Counted from the stretch's first letter, positions 9,977-20,256 are shown. The stretch is DNA of 64,000 nt from Shewanella corallii (GCF_023349125.1 NZ_JAKIKT010000005.1:287002-351001); one strand, 5' to 3'. The notes: generated by a model from the sequence alone, not told the origin. A program made the numbers and translations.

Positions 9977-11077
9977 ATGGAATTGAGCGCTGTATATAAC
10001 TTTTGTGCCGGCCCGGCGATGCTACCCAAGGCTGTGATGGCGAAAGCCAGCCAGGAGTTTGTGGATTGGCAGGGGATGGGGGTTTCTGTGATGGAAATCA
10101 GCCATCGCAGCAAAGAGTTTATGGCCTTGTCCAGTGAAGCAGAAGCGTCATTGCGTAAACTGATGGATGTTCCGGATAACTATCGGGTGCTGTTTATGCA
10201 CGGTGGCGGACGAGGACAGTTCTCTGCAGTTGTGAATAATTTTATGGGCAATAATGGCCGCGCCAAATATTTGGTGAGTGGCCAGTGGTCCAAGGCTGCT
10301 GCAGAGGAAGCAGTTAAGCTTGCAGGTGCTGATGCTATTGACGTTGTGGATGTGGTCAGTGACGACAATGGTGTTAAGTCGGTTGTATTGCCAAGCTTTG
10401 AAGGCCAGGACGATGAATATCGCTATCTGCACTATTGCCCCAATGAAACTGTAGATGGTATCGAAATTTTTGAAGACATAGATTGCCCCTGGCCTGTGGT
10501 AGCGGATATGTCCTCCAACATTCTATCCCGTAAGATAGATGTCAGCCGCTATGGTCTTATCTATGCCGGTGCCCAGAAGAATATCGGCCCCAGTGGCCTG
10601 GCGATTGTAATTGTTCGTGATGATCTGCTTAATCTGCCGACCCTGAGTCAGTCATCAATTATGGATTACCGCCTGGCCCGGGATAATGACTCCATGTACA
10701 ACACGCCGCCTACCTATGCCTGGTATCTGGCAGGAGAGGTGTTCAAGTGGCTTGAGCAAACTGGTGGTGTGGATGCCATGGAGCAGGTCAATACCGCCAA
10801 AGCTGAACGCTTGTACCAGTGCATCGACAGTCTCGGCTTCTATGGTAATAAAGTGGCTGCAGCCAACCGTTCCCGCATGAATGTGACCTTCCAATTAGCT
10901 GATGAGTCGCTGAATGAGGCTTTTCTTAAGGAGGCAGAAGCCAGCGGGCTGGTTGCATTGAAAGGTCACAGAATTGTCGGTGGAATGCGCGCCAGTATCT
11001 ACAACGCCATGCCGATGGAGGGTGTTGAGGCCCTGGTAAGCTTTATGGAAGATTTTGCGAGCCGCCACGGTAACTGA
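9977..11077 (+). CDS. serC: Phosphoserine aminotransferase
   Basis: This 366-residue PLP enzyme converts 3-phosphohydroxypyruvate to phosphoserine and also acts in pyridoxal phosphate synthesis. It has the family start '[15 protein letters not shown]', '[11 protein letters not shown]', '[14 protein letters not shown]' (substrate and cofactor phosphate binding) and the PLP-lysine region '[23 protein letters not shown]'. The C-terminal '[21 protein letters not shown]' is conserved. In this window it follows gyrA and is closed by its own terminator; it is not fused to an aroA operon as in E. coli. Confidence 0.96.
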   Translation: MELSAVYNFCAGPAMLPKAVMAKASQEFVDWQGMGVSVMEISHRSKEFMALSSEAEASLRKLMDVPDNYRVLFMHGGGRGQFSAVVNNFMGNNGRAKYLVSGQWSKAAAEEAVKLAGADAIDVVDVVSDDNGVKSVVLPSFEGQDDEYRYLHYCPNETVDGIEIFEDIDCPWPVVADMSSNILSRKIDVSRYGLIYAGAQKNIGPSGLAIVIVRDDLLNLPTLSQSSIMDYRLARDNDSMYNTPPTYAWYLAGEVFKWLEQTGGVDAMEQVNTAKAERLYQCIDSLGFYGNKVAAANRSRMNVTFQLADESLNEAFLKEAEASGLVALKGHRIVGGMRASIYNAMPMEGVEALVSFMEDFASRHGN

Positions 11078-11121
11078 TACTGCGTTGAGTAGTCTGACCG
11101 CACACGGTTGGAGCTAAAAAC

Positions 11122-11152
11122 AAAAAGCGAATGCCTGAGCATTCGCTTTTTT
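11122..11152 (+). terminator. Rho-independent terminator after serC
   Basis: Stem AAAAAGCGAATGC / GCATTCGCTTTTTT with loop CTGA; the A and T runs on both sides allow function for both serC and the convergent aminotransferase. Confidence 0.88.
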
Positions 11153-11206
11153 AATGTCTGTTGCGCTGGCTAAAGTACGGCTAACACCACAGAGTCACTG
11201 AAACAA

Positions 11207-12397
11207 CTAGAGTACTTCGGCAATCGATTTGGCTAAGTAGTCGACATTGGTTGAACTGATACCCGCGATACTGATACGGCTGGAGTCTACCATGTAGATG
11301 GAGTAATCCTGTTTCAGGCGGCTGACCTGCTCAGCAGATATCCCAAGGAAACTGAACATACCTTTCTCGTCGGCAATAAAGCCAAAGTCACGGTTAACAC
11401 CCAGAGCGTGTAGTTTTTCCACCAACACGGCACGGTTGCCATTAATCCGGTCACGCATCACTTTCAGCTCTTCGAGCCATTGGGCTTTTAATTCGTCACT
11501 GCCCAGAATGGTTTCAACAATGGCAGCGCCATGGGCCGGGGGCATAGAGTAGATACAGCGAATGGCGTACAGCATCACTGACAAAGAGATGTCTGCCTGA
11601 GCGGCATCTTTTGCAATCAGGGAGCAGGAGCCAATACGCTCGCGGTACAGACCAAAGTTCTTTGAACAGGAGGCACACAGCAGCATATTGTCCACTTTTG
11701 CCGCCATCGCCCGAACGCCGTAGGCATCCTGGTCAACACCATCGCCAAAGCCTTGGTATGCCATATCAATCAGAGGCATACAGCCGCGGCTGGCAATCGC
11801 ATCAATAACCCGGTCCCACTGACTCTGGTTCAGATCTGCTCCACTTGGGTTGTGACAGCAGGCGTGCAGCAGCACCACATCCTGTTCATCCACTTGCTTC
11901 AGACAGGCCAGCATTTCATCAAATTTAATAGACTTGCTGTCATAGTCATAATAGGGATAGGTCTTAACTGTCAGACCAGCGGTTTCAAACAGACCGGTAT
12001 GGTTTGCCCAGGTCGGGTCACTGACCCAAATGGTTGCTCCTGGTTTGCAACGTTGAATAAAGTCAGCCGCCACGCGCAGTGCACCGGTTCCTCCTGGAGT
12101 GGATACGGTACGGATACGGCCTGCCTGCATTGCGGGGTGGTCTTTGCCAAAAGCCAGTTCACTCATCAGGGTGTTGAACTGCGCGCTGCCAGTAGGACCT
12201 ATATATACCTTGGTGTCCTCAGACTCCAGCCTGAGTGCCTCAGCACGTTTTACGCAATTGAGGATTGGAGTATGCCCAACCTCGTCTTTATAAACACCAA
12301 CCCCCAGATCGACCTTATTGGGATTTTGGTCTTCGCGGTATTGGGTCAGGAGTCCCAGGATAGGATCGGCGGGCAAACCTTTGAGAGTTTCAAACAT
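11207..12397 (-). CDS. tyrB: Aromatic amino acid / aspartate aminotransferase
   Basis: This 396-residue class I fold aminotransferase is of the AspC/TyrB type. It has 'VDLGVGVYKDEVGHTPIL', 'YIGPTGSAQFNTLMSELAFG', 'TPGGTGALRVAADF', 'HACCHNPSGADLNQSQW' and the PLP-lysine motif 'LLCASCSKNFGLYRERIG'. It transaminates aspartate and/or aromatic amino acids with 2-oxoglutarate in the cytoplasm. AspC and TyrB cannot be separated with certainty by eye; TyrB is preferred on overall resemblance to Shewanella/Alteromonas annotations, which is an inference. It is transcribed alone and converges on serC. Confidence 0.8.
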   Translation of the reverse strand: MFETLKGLPADPILGLLTQYREDQNPNKVDLGVGVYKDEVGHTPILNCVKRAEALRLESEDTKVYIGPTGSAQFNTLMSELAFGKDHPAMQAGRIRTVSTPGGTGALRVAADFIQRCKPGATIWVSDPTWANHTGLFETAGLTVKTYPYYDYDSKSIKFDEMLACLKQVDEQDVVLLHACCHNPSGADLNQSQWDRVIDAIASRGCMPLIDMAYQGFGDGVDQDAYGVRAMAAKVDNMLLCASCSKNFGLYRERIGSCSLIAKDAAQADISLSVMLYAIRCIYSMPPAHGAAIVETILGSDELKAQWLEELKVMRDRINGNRAVLVEKLHALGVNRDFGFIADEKGMFSFLGISAEQVSRLKQDYSIYMVDSSRISIAGISSTNVDYLAKSIAEVL

Positions 12398-12795
12398 GGC
12401 GTCTTTGGCCTCTTGTTGTAATTTATGAAAATTCCTTTTGTCCTGATGCAGGCTGTCGCGATCAGAAGAGGTTTATCTGTCTGTAAGCTTAACCATTATG
12501 GCCTCAGGATATAAAGCTGAAACTGGTCTTAAGTGATGGTTAACAGGTGTCTGCTTTAGTTGCCATCTTGGCCTGACCGGCACCAGGGAACAAGTCGCAT
12601 ATGATGTTTTTTCCGGCTCTTGAATAAAAATCAATATAAAAGCCCGGAAAAAGACAAAAAACACTTGTGTCAAACCCAGCGATAAGTAACGTAAAGTGCA
12701 AACAGATTCCAATTTATCCCGGCGATTTGTCACGTTGGCGTTACGCCGGTAAAAATCAGTGTCGGAACAAAAAACAAAGGATGGCCAGATACCCT
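12398..12795. other. Divergent aminotransferase/aroA intergenic region
   Basis: About 400 bases with no supported gene. No TyrR box (TGTAAA-N6-TTTACA) could be found by eye. The only long open frame entering from here is the upstream extension of aroA, which is judged non-coding. Confidence 0.4.
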
Positions 12796-14076
12796 ATGAA
12801 GCAGTTAAGACTTGATGCCGTTAAACACATTCAAGGTACGGTAAATATTCCGGGTTCAAAGAGCATATCCAACCGCGCCCTGCTGCTGGCAACGCTGGCG
12901 AAAGGGACCACCACTCTGACCAACTTGCTGGATGCTGATGATATCCGGCATATGCTTAAGGCGCTGGGGCAACTGGGAGTAGAGTACTCGTTGTCAGAAG
13001 ACAATACTCGTTGCACTGTGACAGGTAACGGCGGTGCAATCAGCAGTGAATCTGTTCAGGAACTATACCTGGGCAACGCGGGTACCGCCATGCGTCCTCT
13101 GTGTGCGGCGTTAACTCTGGGGCAGGGCGAATTCGTGCTGACCGGAGAACCACGCATGGAAGAACGCCCGATTGGCGATCTGGTTGACGCGCTGGCCCAA
13201 TTGGGCGCTGATGTCGACTACCTTAAAAATTCCTGCTTTCCTCCGGTCAGAATTAATGCCACTGGCCTGAAAGGTGGTGATGTGGAGATCGCCGGCGATC
13301 TGTCCAGCCAATACCTGACCGCACTCTTGATGGTAACTCCACTGGCACAGGGTGAGGTGACCATACATATTAAGGGCGAACTGGTTTCCAAACCTTATAT
13401 CGACATCACCCTTGCATTAATGGCCCAGTTTGGCGTTGAGGTCGAAAACCATGACTACAAGCGCTTCGTGGTAAAGGCCGGTCAGGAGTACGTTTCACCC
13501 GGAACCGTGTTGGTGGAAGGTGATGCATCTTCAGCATCATACTTTTTGGCGGCAGGTGCCATAGCCGGTGAAGTCAAAGTCACTGGGGTAGGTAAGTTGT
13601 CTATTCAGGGGGACGTTAAGTTTGCCGATGCGCTGGCAGCCATGGGTGCAGATATTGAGTGGGGAGACGATTACATCATTGCCCGCAAGAGCGCGCTTAA
13701 CGGTATCGACATGGATATGAACCATATCCCGGATGCCGCCATGACCATAGCGGTAGCTGCACTGTTTGCCAAGGGCCCAACCCGGATGACCAATATCTAT
13801 AACTGGCGCATCAAGGAAACCGATCGTCTCAAGGCTATGGCCACCGAACTCGGTAAAGTCGGCGCGCAAGTGGAAGAGGGTCACGACTATATTAAGGTCA
13901 CGCCAACCACTCAGTTGATCAGTGCAGATATCGATACCTACAACGATCATCGTATGGCCATGTGCTTTTCCCTGATGGCGTTTGCCGATTGTGGCATCAC
14001 CATTAACGATCCAGACTGTACCTCCAAGACCTTCCCAGGATATTTCAAGCAATTTGAATCACTTTGCGATAAGTAA
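12796..14076 (+). CDS. aroA: 3-phosphoshikimate 1-carboxyvinyltransferase (EPSP synthase)
   Basis: This 426-residue enzyme joins PEP to shikimate 3-phosphate in the chorismate pathway. It has '[22 protein letters not shown]', '[20 protein letters not shown]' and '[22 protein letters not shown]' (the [10 protein letters not shown] and GxxRMxERP motifs of class I, glyphosate-sensitive enzymes). It also has '[13 protein letters not shown]', '[11 protein letters not shown]' and '[14 protein letters not shown]'. The frame is open upstream to a GTG at 12667. The ATG at 12796 is chosen because it places the PGSKS motif 18 residues from the start as in E. coli; a second ATG at 12781 directly abuts an AAAGG and is less likely. 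Confidence 0.95.
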   Translation: MKQLRLDAVKHIQGTVNIPGSKSISNRALLLATLAKGTTTLTNLLDADDIRHMLKALGQLGVEYSLSEDNTRCTVTGNGGAISSESVQELYLGNAGTAMRPLCAALTLGQGEFVLTGEPRMEERPIGDLVDALAQLGADVDYLKNSCFPPVRINATGLKGGDVEIAGDLSSQYLTALLMVTPLAQGEVTIHIKGELVSKPYIDITLALMAQFGVEVENHDYKRFVVKAGQEYVSPGTVLVEGDASSASYFLAAGAIAGEVKVTGVGKLSIQGDVKFADALAAMGADIEWGDDYIIARKSALNGIDMDMNHIPDAAMTIAVAALFAKGPTRMTNIYNWRIKETDRLKAMATELGKVGAQVEEGHDYIKVTPTTQLISADIDTYNDHRMAMCFSLMAFADCGITINDPDCTSKTFPGYFKQFESLCDK

Positions 14077-14111
14077 AACGACTTATTCATAAGCAGGTAA
14101 ACTTTATTTGT

Positions 14112-14159
14112 ATACACTGAAGCTGAAAAACCAACGGATTTTTCAGCTTCAGTGGTATA
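14112..14159 (+). other. Long hairpin between aroA and cmk
   Basis: Arms ACTGAAGCTGAAAAA and TTTTTCAGCTTCAGT pair perfectly over 15 bp around an 8-base loop, with a further 5 bp (TATAC/GTATA) beyond a one-base bulge. No T-run follows the 3' arm, so it is not a textbook terminator. A TATAAT (14158-14163) begins at the base of the stem and could be a -10 box for the cmk-rpsA transcript, although the -35 is poor. Confidence 0.6.
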
Positions 14160-14220
14160 TAATGCCGCGCGCTCATTTCGGTGTTATCACGGAAGAGGGG
14201 TTTAATTTGCGGAGGAATCT

Positions 14221-14916
14221 ATGTCTGAATTGGCTCCAGTAGTCACTATCGATGGCCCAAGCGGTGCAGGAAAAGGCACCATCAGTCAGCTTTTGGCACA
14301 GCGTTTAGGCTGGCAATTGCTGGATAGCGGTGCCATTTACCGTGTGCTTGCCCTGGCGGCAATCCACCACAATGTAGAACTGGACAATGAAGAGGCTATC
14401 ACCCTGTTGGCTGCTCACCTCGATGTGCAATTTATGACAGTTGCCGGTGTCGAGGGTGTCAAGGTGGTACTTGAGGGTGAAGATGTATCGTCGGCAATCC
14501 GAACGCAGGATTGCTCCAACGCAGCGTCAAAAATCGCCGCATTTCCAAGAGTAAGGGAAGCTCTTTTACGTCGTCAGCGCGCATTTAAATCTGCCCCGGG
14601 TTTGGTGGCCGATGGTCGTGATATGGGCACAGTGGTTTTTCCTGATGCACCGGTCAAACTGTTTTTGACTGCAAGCGCCGAAGAAAGGGCGCAAAGACGC
14701 TATAATCAGTTGCAGGACAAGGGCTTCGATGTTAATATCGATCGCCTTTTAGCCGAGATTAAAGAGCGGGACGACCGAGATATGAATCGCGCAGTAGCGC
14801 CTCTGGTTCCCGCTGAAGATGCCAAAGTCATTGACACTACCGGCATAGGCATAGAAGCAGTGCTTGATATCGTACTCAAGCACTTAGTTGAAAAGTTATC
14901 TGACACCGGCCTCTAA
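14221..14916 (+). CDS. cmk: Cytidylate kinase
   Basis: This 231-residue kinase phosphorylates CMP and dCMP. The P-loop '[36 protein letters not shown]' lies at the N-terminus. The NMP-binding and LID parts include '[41 protein letters not shown]' and '[26 protein letters not shown]'. Length and motifs match E. coli Cmk. The aroA-cmk-rpsA-ihfB order is strongly conserved. An AGGAG-like RBS precedes the ATG. Confidence 0.96.
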   Translation: MSELAPVVTIDGPSGAGKGTISQLLAQRLGWQLLDSGAIYRVLALAAIHHNVELDNEEAITLLAAHLDVQFMTVAGVEGVKVVLEGEDVSSAIRTQDCSNAASKIAAFPRVREALLRRQRAFKSAPGLVADGRDMGTVVFPDAPVKLFLTASAEERAQRRYNQLQDKGFDVNIDRLLAEIKERDDRDMNRAVAPLVPAEDAKVIDTTGIGIEAVLDIVLKHLVEKLSDTGL

Positions 14917-14969
14917 GGCGGGTGCGATAGGCCTTCATATCATGGAAGATGTGAATTATTTTTCTGACT

Positions 14970-14992
14970 CCACGTTCAGGACTGAGGCGTGG
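14970..14992 (+). promoter_or_regulatory. Possible S1 autoregulatory hairpin in the rpsA leader
   Basis: A CCACG/CGTGG stem closes a loop that contains a GGA triplet, about 25 bases before the rpsA start. Gammaproteobacterial rpsA leaders fold into GGA-loop hairpins that recruit and are repressed by S1. Only one such hairpin is clear here, so the assignment is tentative. Confidence 0.35.
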
Positions 14993-15014
14993 TTTATTAA
15001 ATAAGTTAATTAAC

Positions 15015-16682
15015 ATGACTGAATCTTTTGCTGATCTGTTTGAACAATCCCTTCAACAACTGGAATTCCGCCCTGGCTCTATCGTACGTGGTACTGTAGT
15101 TGCTATCGAAAACGGCGTAGTTCTGGTAGACGCTGGTCTGAAGTCTGAGAGCCCAATCCCAGCTGACCAGTTCAAGAACGCTCAGGGCGAGCTGGAAATC
15201 GCTGTTGGCGACCAAGTTGACGTAGCTCTGGACTCTGTTGAAGACGGCTTCGGTGAGACTCAACTGTCTCGCGAAAAAGCTAAGCGCCATGAAGCTTGGA
15301 TCGTTCTGGAAAAAGCTTACGAAGACGCTGAAACTGTTATCGGTGTTATCAACGGTAAAGTTAAAGGTGGCTTCACTGTTGAACTGAACGGTATCCGCGC
15401 GTTCCTGCCTGGTTCTCTGGTTGACGTACGTCCTATCCGTGACACTGCTCACCTGGAAAACAAAGAACTGGAATTCAAGGTTATCAAGCTGGATCAGAAG
15501 CGCAACAACGTTGTTGTTTCTCGTCGTGCAGTTATTGAATCCGAGAGCAGCGCTGAGCGTGATGCTCTGCTGGAAAACCTGCAGGAAGGTCAAGAAGTTA
15601 AGGGTATCGTTAAGAACCTGACCGACTACGGTGCATTCGTAGATCTGGGCGGCGTTGACGGCCTGCTGCACATCACCGACATGGCTTGGAAGCGTGTTAA
15701 GCACCCATCTGAGATCGTGAACGTTGGTGACGAAATCACTGTTAAAGTACTGAAGTACGACCGTGAGCGCACTCGCGTTTCTCTGGGTCTGAAGCAGCTG
15801 GGTGAAGACCCATGGCTGGAAATCAGCAAGCGCTACCCAGAAAACACTCGTCTGACCGGTCGCGTAACTAACCTGACTGACTACGGTTGCTTCGTTGAAA
15901 TCGAAGAAGGCGTTGAAGGTCTGGTACACGTTTCTGAAATGGATTGGACCAACAAGAACATCCACCCATCTAAGGTTGTTAACCTGGGTGACGAAGTAGA
16001 AGTTCTGGTTCTGGACATCGATGAAGAGCGTCGTCGTATTTCTCTGGGTCTGAAGCAGTGCAAGACCAACCCATGGGAAGACTTCGCTAACCGCTTCGCC
16101 AAGGGCGACAAAGTATCCGGTAAGATCAAGTCTATCACTGACTTCGGTATCTTCATCGGTCTGGACGGCGGCATCGACGGTCTGGTTCACCTGTCTGACA
16201 TCTCTTGGAACGGTACCGGTGAAGAAGCGGTTTCTGAGTACAAGAAAGGCGACGAAATCAGCGCAGTTGTTCTGTCTGTTGATCCTGAGCGTGAGCGTAT
16301 CAGCCTGGGCGTTAAGCAGACTGAAGACGATCCATTCAGTGCTTACCTGGCAGACAAGAAGAAAGGTGCTATCGTTAACGGTACTGTAGTTGCTGTTGAC
16401 GCTAAAGGTGCAACCATCGAGCTGGCTGACACTGTTGAAGGTTACATCCGTGTAGCTGACATCAGCCGTGAGCGTATCGAAGACGCATCTACCGTTCTGT
16501 CTGTAGGTGAAAGCGTTGAAGCCAAGTTCATGGGCGTGGATCGTAAGAACCGCACCATCAGCCTGTCTATCAAAGCGAAAGACGAAGCTGAAGAAAAAGA
16601 AGTAATGGCTAACTTGAACAAACAAGAAGACGCTGTTATTAGTAATGCTATGGCTGAAGCTTTCAAAGCAGCTCGCAAGTAA
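15015..16682 (+). CDS. rpsA: 30S ribosomal protein S1
   Basis: This 555-residue protein has six S1/OB repeats. Repeats 3-6 are highly similar, with recurring '[10 protein letters not shown]' / '[10 protein letters not shown]' / '[10 protein letters not shown]' and 'RRISLGLKQ' segments. The start '[13 protein letters not shown]' is the usual S1 N-terminus that docks on protein S2. It brings mRNAs to the small subunit and unwinds their leaders. Codon use is strongly biased to optimal codons, as expected for a highly expressed gene. This bias also leaves a 539-codon open frame on the opposite strand, which is not a gene. Confidence 0.98.
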   Translation: MTESFADLFEQSLQQLEFRPGSIVRGTVVAIENGVVLVDAGLKSESPIPADQFKNAQGELEIAVGDQVDVALDSVEDGFGETQLSREKAKRHEAWIVLEKAYEDAETVIGVINGKVKGGFTVELNGIRAFLPGSLVDVRPIRDTAHLENKELEFKVIKLDQKRNNVVVSRRAVIESESSAERDALLENLQEGQEVKGIVKNLTDYGAFVDLGGVDGLLHITDMAWKRVKHPSEIVNVGDEITVKVLKYDRERTRVSLGLKQLGEDPWLEISKRYPENTRLTGRVTNLTDYGCFVEIEEGVEGLVHVSEMDWTNKNIHPSKVVNLGDEVEVLVLDIDEERRRISLGLKQCKTNPWEDFANRFAKGDKVSGKIKSITDFGIFIGLDGGIDGLVHLSDISWNGTGEEAVSEYKKGDEISAVVLSVDPERERISLGVKQTEDDPFSAYLADKKKGAIVNGTVVAVDAKGATIELADTVEGYIRVADISRERIEDASTVLSVGESVEAKFMGVDRKNRTISLSIKAKDEAEEKEVMANLNKQEDAVISNAMAEAFKAARK

Positions 16683-16695
16683 TCGCCTTGCGGTT

Positions 16696-16719
16696 CAGGG
16701 GCATGGAAACATGTCCCTG
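16696..16719 (+). other. GNRA-capped hairpin between rpsA and ihfB
   Basis: CAGGGGCATG and CATGTCCCTG pair over 10 bp (one G-U) around a GAAA tetraloop, 14 bases after the rpsA stop. No U-run follows, so an mRNA 3'-stability or processing element is more likely than a strong terminator. Confidence 0.55.
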
Positions 16720-16759
16720 CTAGGTGACTGTTTATGGCTTGAACACAGGGGTAGGAAGG

Positions 16760-17047
16760 ATGACTAAATCCGAACTGATCGAAAAACTCGCCTCCAGGCA
16801 GTCACAACTGTCGGCGAAGGAAGTAGAAAATGCCATTAAAGAGATGTTGGAGCAAATGGCGACAACTCTCGAAACCGGTGATCGTATCGAGATCCGTGGT
16901 TTTGGCAGCTTCTCTCTTCACTATCGCGCACCGCGCGTTGGACGCAATCCAAAGACCGGTACGTCAGTTGAACTCGACGGTAAGTATGTCCCGCACTTCA
17001 AGCCAGGCAAAGAGCTTCGCGAACGGGTAGATTCTGAGAATCACTGA
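16760..17047 (+). CDS. ihfB: Integration host factor beta subunit
   Basis: This 95-residue DNA-bending protein pairs with IHF-alpha. It starts '[18 protein letters not shown]', has '[33 protein letters not shown]' with the intercalating Pro in GRNPKTG, and ends '[13 protein letters not shown]'. The frame is open 12 codons upstream, but the ATG at 16760 gives the conserved N-terminus and follows a GGAAGG sequence. It lies downstream of rpsA as in E. coli and ends in a clear terminator. Confidence 0.97.
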   Translation: MTKSELIEKLASRQSQLSAKEVENAIKEMLEQMATTLETGDRIEIRGFGSFSLHYRAPRVGRNPKTGTSVELDGKYVPHFKPGKELRERVDSENH

Positions 17048-17057
17048 TAGCGAGATT

Positions 17058-17085
17058 AAAAAAGCCCCCATCAGGGGGCTTTTTT
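17058..17085 (+). terminator. Rho-independent terminator after ihfB
   Basis: Stem AAAAAAGCCCCC / GGGGGCTTTTTT with loop ATCA, 11 bases after the ihfB stop. Confidence 0.9.
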
Positions 17086-17168
17086 GTGCCTGTAGCCAGT
17101 GAAAGCTGGTCAGTCTCCATAAATTCTTAGATAATCAGGTCATTGAAGCCACGTGTATGGAGCACACC

Positions 17169-17456
17169 GTGAAGTCTTTTATCATCACTGTAGTGGTAGC
17201 ACTGCTGTTTTTTCTGGCCCTGATGTTCGGTGCACGCAATGATCAAGTGGTCACCATCTCCTATTTCGTTGCTCAGGGTGAGTATCGTCTCCCCGTTGTA
17301 CTGGCCACAGTATTTTTGTCTGGTTTTATCATCAGCTGGTTAATGGCCTTCTACCACATCACACGTATGCGATTGGCGCTGCGACGCAAGAACAAGCAAC
17401 TGGCTGAGCTGGAAAATCAGTTGCTGCACGTGCCAGTCAAGGAAAACGAAGCCTGA
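17169..17456 (+). CDS. lapA: Lipopolysaccharide assembly protein A
   Basis: This 95-residue inner-membrane protein has two transmembrane helices ('FIITVVVALLFFLALMFGA' and 'VVLATVFLSGFIISWLMAFYH') with 'ARNDQVVTISYFVAQGEYRLP' between them. A basic, helical C-terminal tail follows ('RMRLALRRKNKQLAELENQL'). A GTG start at 17169 is preferred over the ATG at 17157: it has a GGAG six bases upstream and aligns with the start of E. coli LapA. It sits directly upstream of lapB. LapA and LapB act together in control of LPS synthesis through FtsH-mediated LpxC turnover. Confidence 0.9.
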   Translation: MKSFIITVVVALLFFLALMFGARNDQVVTISYFVAQGEYRLPVVLATVFLSGFIISWLMAFYHITRMRLALRRKNKQLAELENQLLHVPVKENEA

Positions 17457-17457
17457 T

Positions 17458-18618
17458 ATGCTTGAGTTGCTCTTCCTGTTGTTGCCTATAGCCGCCGGAT
17501 ACGGTTGGTATATGGGCCGTCGTAGCATCAGGCAATCCCAATCCAATCAAAGTAAGAAACTGAGTCGTGATTACTTCACCGGGCTTAATTTTCTGCTCTC
17601 CAATGAATCTGATAAAGCGGTCGATCTGTTTATCACTTTGCTTGATGTCGACGATGAAACCATAGATACCCATCTGTCTTTGGGTTCACTGTTCCGTCGA
17701 CGGGGGGAGGTGGACAGAGCCATACGTATCCACCAGAACCTGATAGCCCGCCCAAGCCTGCCTGACGAACAAAGAGATTTGGCAATGATGGAGCTGGGTA
17801 AAGATTATATGGCAGCCGGTTTCTACGACAGAGCTGAAGAGATCTTCCTTAATCTGGTGAGTCAGGCAGACCACAGTGAAGAAGCCGAGACTCTGCTGAT
17901 TGATATCTATCAGGTGACCAAAGAGTGGCAGAAAGCCCTCGATATCACCCGTCGCCTGAGTCGCAAACGTCAACAAGCCTTAAGTCCCATCAGCGCCCAC
18001 TTTTACTGCCAGTTGGCGGACGCCGCTACAGACGAACAGGAAAAAATTAAACTCTTACAGTCAGCCCTCAAGCTGGATGCTTCCTGTGGCAGAGCTATGT
18101 TAACTCTGGCTCAACTCTATCTGGACAAGGGCGATTGTAAGCAATGCCAGAAGCAGTTACAGAACCTGCTTCATGGCGATATCCAGCTGTTACCCGATGC
18201 ATTGCATATTGCCCGCGAGTGCTTTCAGCAAAGCGGCGAGCTTACCGGTTACCAGGACTTTCTGGTACAGGCCATGGCCGAGGGCGCTGGCGCATCAGTC
18301 ATTAATGCGTTGGCAGAACAGATGGAGAAACAGGGAGAGCTTAAGCAAGCTGAGACCCTGATATTGGACGCCCTGTATCGTCATCCTACGATGAAAGGAT
18401 TCCAGCGCTTGATGCAGATGCAGGTAAAACAGGCTGAGGATGGCCAGGCAAAACAAAGTTTAACCATGCTGGAGCAGCTGGTTGAACAACAAATTAAATA
18501 CCGTCCCGGATACCGTTGTAAGGAGTGTGGCTTCCCATCTCATGCTCTCTACTGGCACTGCCCATCATGTAAACACTGGGGCAGCATTACCCGGATCCGT
18601 GGTCTGGATGGGGAATAA
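17458..18618 (+). CDS. lapB: Lipopolysaccharide assembly protein B
   Basis: This 386-residue protein has an N-terminal membrane anchor ('LLFLLLPIAAGYGWYMGRRS'), about nine TPR units in the cytoplasmic body, and a C-terminal rubredoxin-like zinc/iron knuckle with two CxxC pairs ('CKECGFPS...HCPSCKHWGSI'). It is the E. coli LapB/YciM adaptor that delivers LpxC to FtsH and so balances LPS and phospholipid synthesis. Its ATG follows the lapA stop by one base, which indicates coupled translation. pyrF follows after 24 bases, as in many relatives. Confidence 0.96.
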   Translation: MLELLFLLLPIAAGYGWYMGRRSIRQSQSNQSKKLSRDYFTGLNFLLSNESDKAVDLFITLLDVDDETIDTHLSLGSLFRRRGEVDRAIRIHQNLIARPSLPDEQRDLAMMELGKDYMAAGFYDRAEEIFLNLVSQADHSEEAETLLIDIYQVTKEWQKALDITRRLSRKRQQALSPISAHFYCQLADAATDEQEKIKLLQSALKLDASCGRAMLTLAQLYLDKGDCKQCQKQLQNLLHGDIQLLPDALHIARECFQQSGELTGYQDFLVQAMAEGAGASVINALAEQMEKQGELKQAETLILDALYRHPTMKGFQRLMQMQVKQAEDGQAKQSLTMLEQLVEQQIKYRPGYRCKECGFPSHALYWHCPSCKHWGSITRIRGLDGE

Positions 18619-18642
18619 CCTCTTGACCTTGTTGGAGACAAA

Positions 18643-19338
18643 ATGACGAATAAGCCTATCGTTGTTGCACTGGATTTTGATAATAAACACGCAGCCCTCA
18701 ATCTGGTGGACAAACTTGACCCTGATATGTGCCGCCTGAAAGTGGGTAAAGAGATGTTTACCCTGTTTGGCCCCCAGTTGGTTAAAGACATTCACAGCCG
18801 TGGCTTCGACCTGTTCCTGGATCTTAAATTTCACGATATTCCAAATACTGTGGCAAAGGCGGTGACTGCCGCTGCTGAGTTGGGTGTATGGATGACCAAT
18901 GTTCATGCGTCCGGCGGCCTCGCCATGATGGAAGCGGCAAAGAAGGCATTGTTACCTTATGGTGATAACGCGCCATTGTTGATTGCCGTAACCGTATTGA
19001 CCTCAATGAGTGATGAAGACCTTAAGTTGATTGGGATCGATGTACCGGCAGAAGAACATGTAAAACGTCTGGCGGCATTGACTCATCAGGCTGGTCTGAA
19101 CGGCGTAGTATGTTCTGCCCGTGAAGCTCAGATGCTTAAATCTACTTTTGGTGATAACTTCAAGCTGTGTACACCGGGTATCCGCCCAGAAGGCAGTGAC
19201 GCAGGCGACCAACACAGAGTCATGACACCAAAAATGGCATTGGAAGCTGGCTCAGATTATCTGGTCATCGGCCGCCCGATCACCAAGGCCGCAGATCCGT
19301 TGGCTGCACTGCAGGCAATTCACAGAACAATCGCCTAA
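18643..19338 (+). CDS. pyrF: Orotidine 5'-phosphate decarboxylase
   Basis: This 231-residue TIM-barrel enzyme makes UMP from OMP. The catalytic Lys-Asp array is in '[19 protein letters not shown]'. Other signatures are '[19 protein letters not shown]' at the start, '[11 protein letters not shown]', 'GVVCSAREA' and the phosphate-binding C-terminal '[18 protein letters not shown]'. The length is standard. It is co-directional with lapAB and the following SDR. Confidence 0.97.
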   Translation: MTNKPIVVALDFDNKHAALNLVDKLDPDMCRLKVGKEMFTLFGPQLVKDIHSRGFDLFLDLKFHDIPNTVAKAVTAAAELGVWMTNVHASGGLAMMEAAKKALLPYGDNAPLLIAVTVLTSMSDEDLKLIGIDVPAEEHVKRLAALTHQAGLNGVVCSAREAQMLKSTFGDNFKLCTPGIRPEGSDAGDQHRVMTPKMALEAGSDYLVIGRPITKAADPLAALQAIHRTIA

Positions 19339-19365
19339 CAGCGTAAGTACTGAAGGAGATAAATC

Positions 19366-20202
19366 ATGACAGGGACGTGTAGATTTGATTTTCAGGATAA
19401 AAGGGTGTTCGTTGTCGGTGGCACCAGTGGTATTAACCTGGGAATAGCCAAAGCTTTCGCCAGGGCGGGGGCGAGGGTTGCCGTTGCCAGCCGCAGTCAG
19501 GATAAAGTTGATGCCGCAGTCAGTGAACTTAAACAGATTTCACAGAAGGATCACCTTGGAGTCTGTTTTGATGTAAGAGACAGAGAGGCTCTGGCCAAAG
19601 GCTTTGCGGATATCGCTGCCATCTATGGCCAGCTGGATGTACTGGTCAGTGGTGCTGCGGGTAATTTTCCTGCGTCAGCTTCCAGGCTATCTGAGAATGG
19701 CTTTAAATCTGTTATTGACATTGACCTGCAGGGCAGTTTTCAAGTACTGAAACAAGCCTATCCCTTGATGCAAAGGCCCGGTAGCAATATCATTCAGATC
19801 TCTGCGCCTCAGGCCTATATCGCCATGCCGGTGCAGGCCCATGTATGCGCCGCAAAAGCGGGGGTCGATATGCTGACCCGCACTCTGGCAATAGAGTGGG
19901 GCTGCGAAGGGATCCGGGTTAACTCTTTGGTTCCCGGTCCTATTGCAGATACAGAGGGTTTCAACCGGCTCGCGCCCGGGGAGCAACTTCAACAAAGGGT
20001 TGCTCAAAGTGTGCCACTGAAACGTAATGGTACGACTCAGGATATTGCTGACACAGCGCTGTTTTTAGCATCAGACGCCGCTTCGTATATTACAGGGGTT
20101 GTCTTGCCGGTCGATGGTGGCTGGTCTCTTGGTGGCGCCAGTATGGCAATGGCAGAGCTTGGTCAAATGGTGGCTAGGCAGGAAGCCCAGGATAAACAAT
20201 AG
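19366..20202 (+). CDS. Short-chain dehydrogenase/reductase
   Basis: This 278-residue SDR has the NAD(P)-binding motif 'VFVVGGTSGINLGIAKAFARAGARVAVASRS', 'DVLVSGAAGNFP', and 'VCAAKAGVDMLTRTLAIEWG'. The usual catalytic Tyr of YxxxK is replaced: the segment reads 'HVCAAKAG', with Cys where Tyr is expected. The end 'ASYITGVVLPVDGGWSLGG' is typical. Proteins of this shape are annotated as peroxisomal 2,4-dienoyl-CoA reductase-like SDRs, a group that lacks the Tyr. That reading would fit fatty acid metabolism, but the substrate is not certain. It starts 27 bases after pyrF. Confidence 0.8.
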   Translation: MTGTCRFDFQDKRVFVVGGTSGINLGIAKAFARAGARVAVASRSQDKVDAAVSELKQISQKDHLGVCFDVRDREALAKGFADIAAIYGQLDVLVSGAAGNFPASASRLSENGFKSVIDIDLQGSFQVLKQAYPLMQRPGSNIIQISAPQAYIAMPVQAHVCAAKAGVDMLTRTLAIEWGCEGIRVNSLVPGPIADTEGFNRLAPGEQLQQRVAQSVPLKRNGTTQDIADTALFLASDAASYITGVVLPVDGGWSLGGASMAMAELGQMVARQEAQDKQ

Positions 20203-20256
20203 TTTCTCAGTAAGGTTCATTGGCCTTGCTGACAGGTAAGAAATCAGGAAAAACTT

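Noticed and set aside
15006..16625. A 539-codon open frame antisense to rpsA
   Set aside because: It arises from the strong codon bias of rpsA; its translation is low-complexity and unlike any protein, and rpsA itself is certain.
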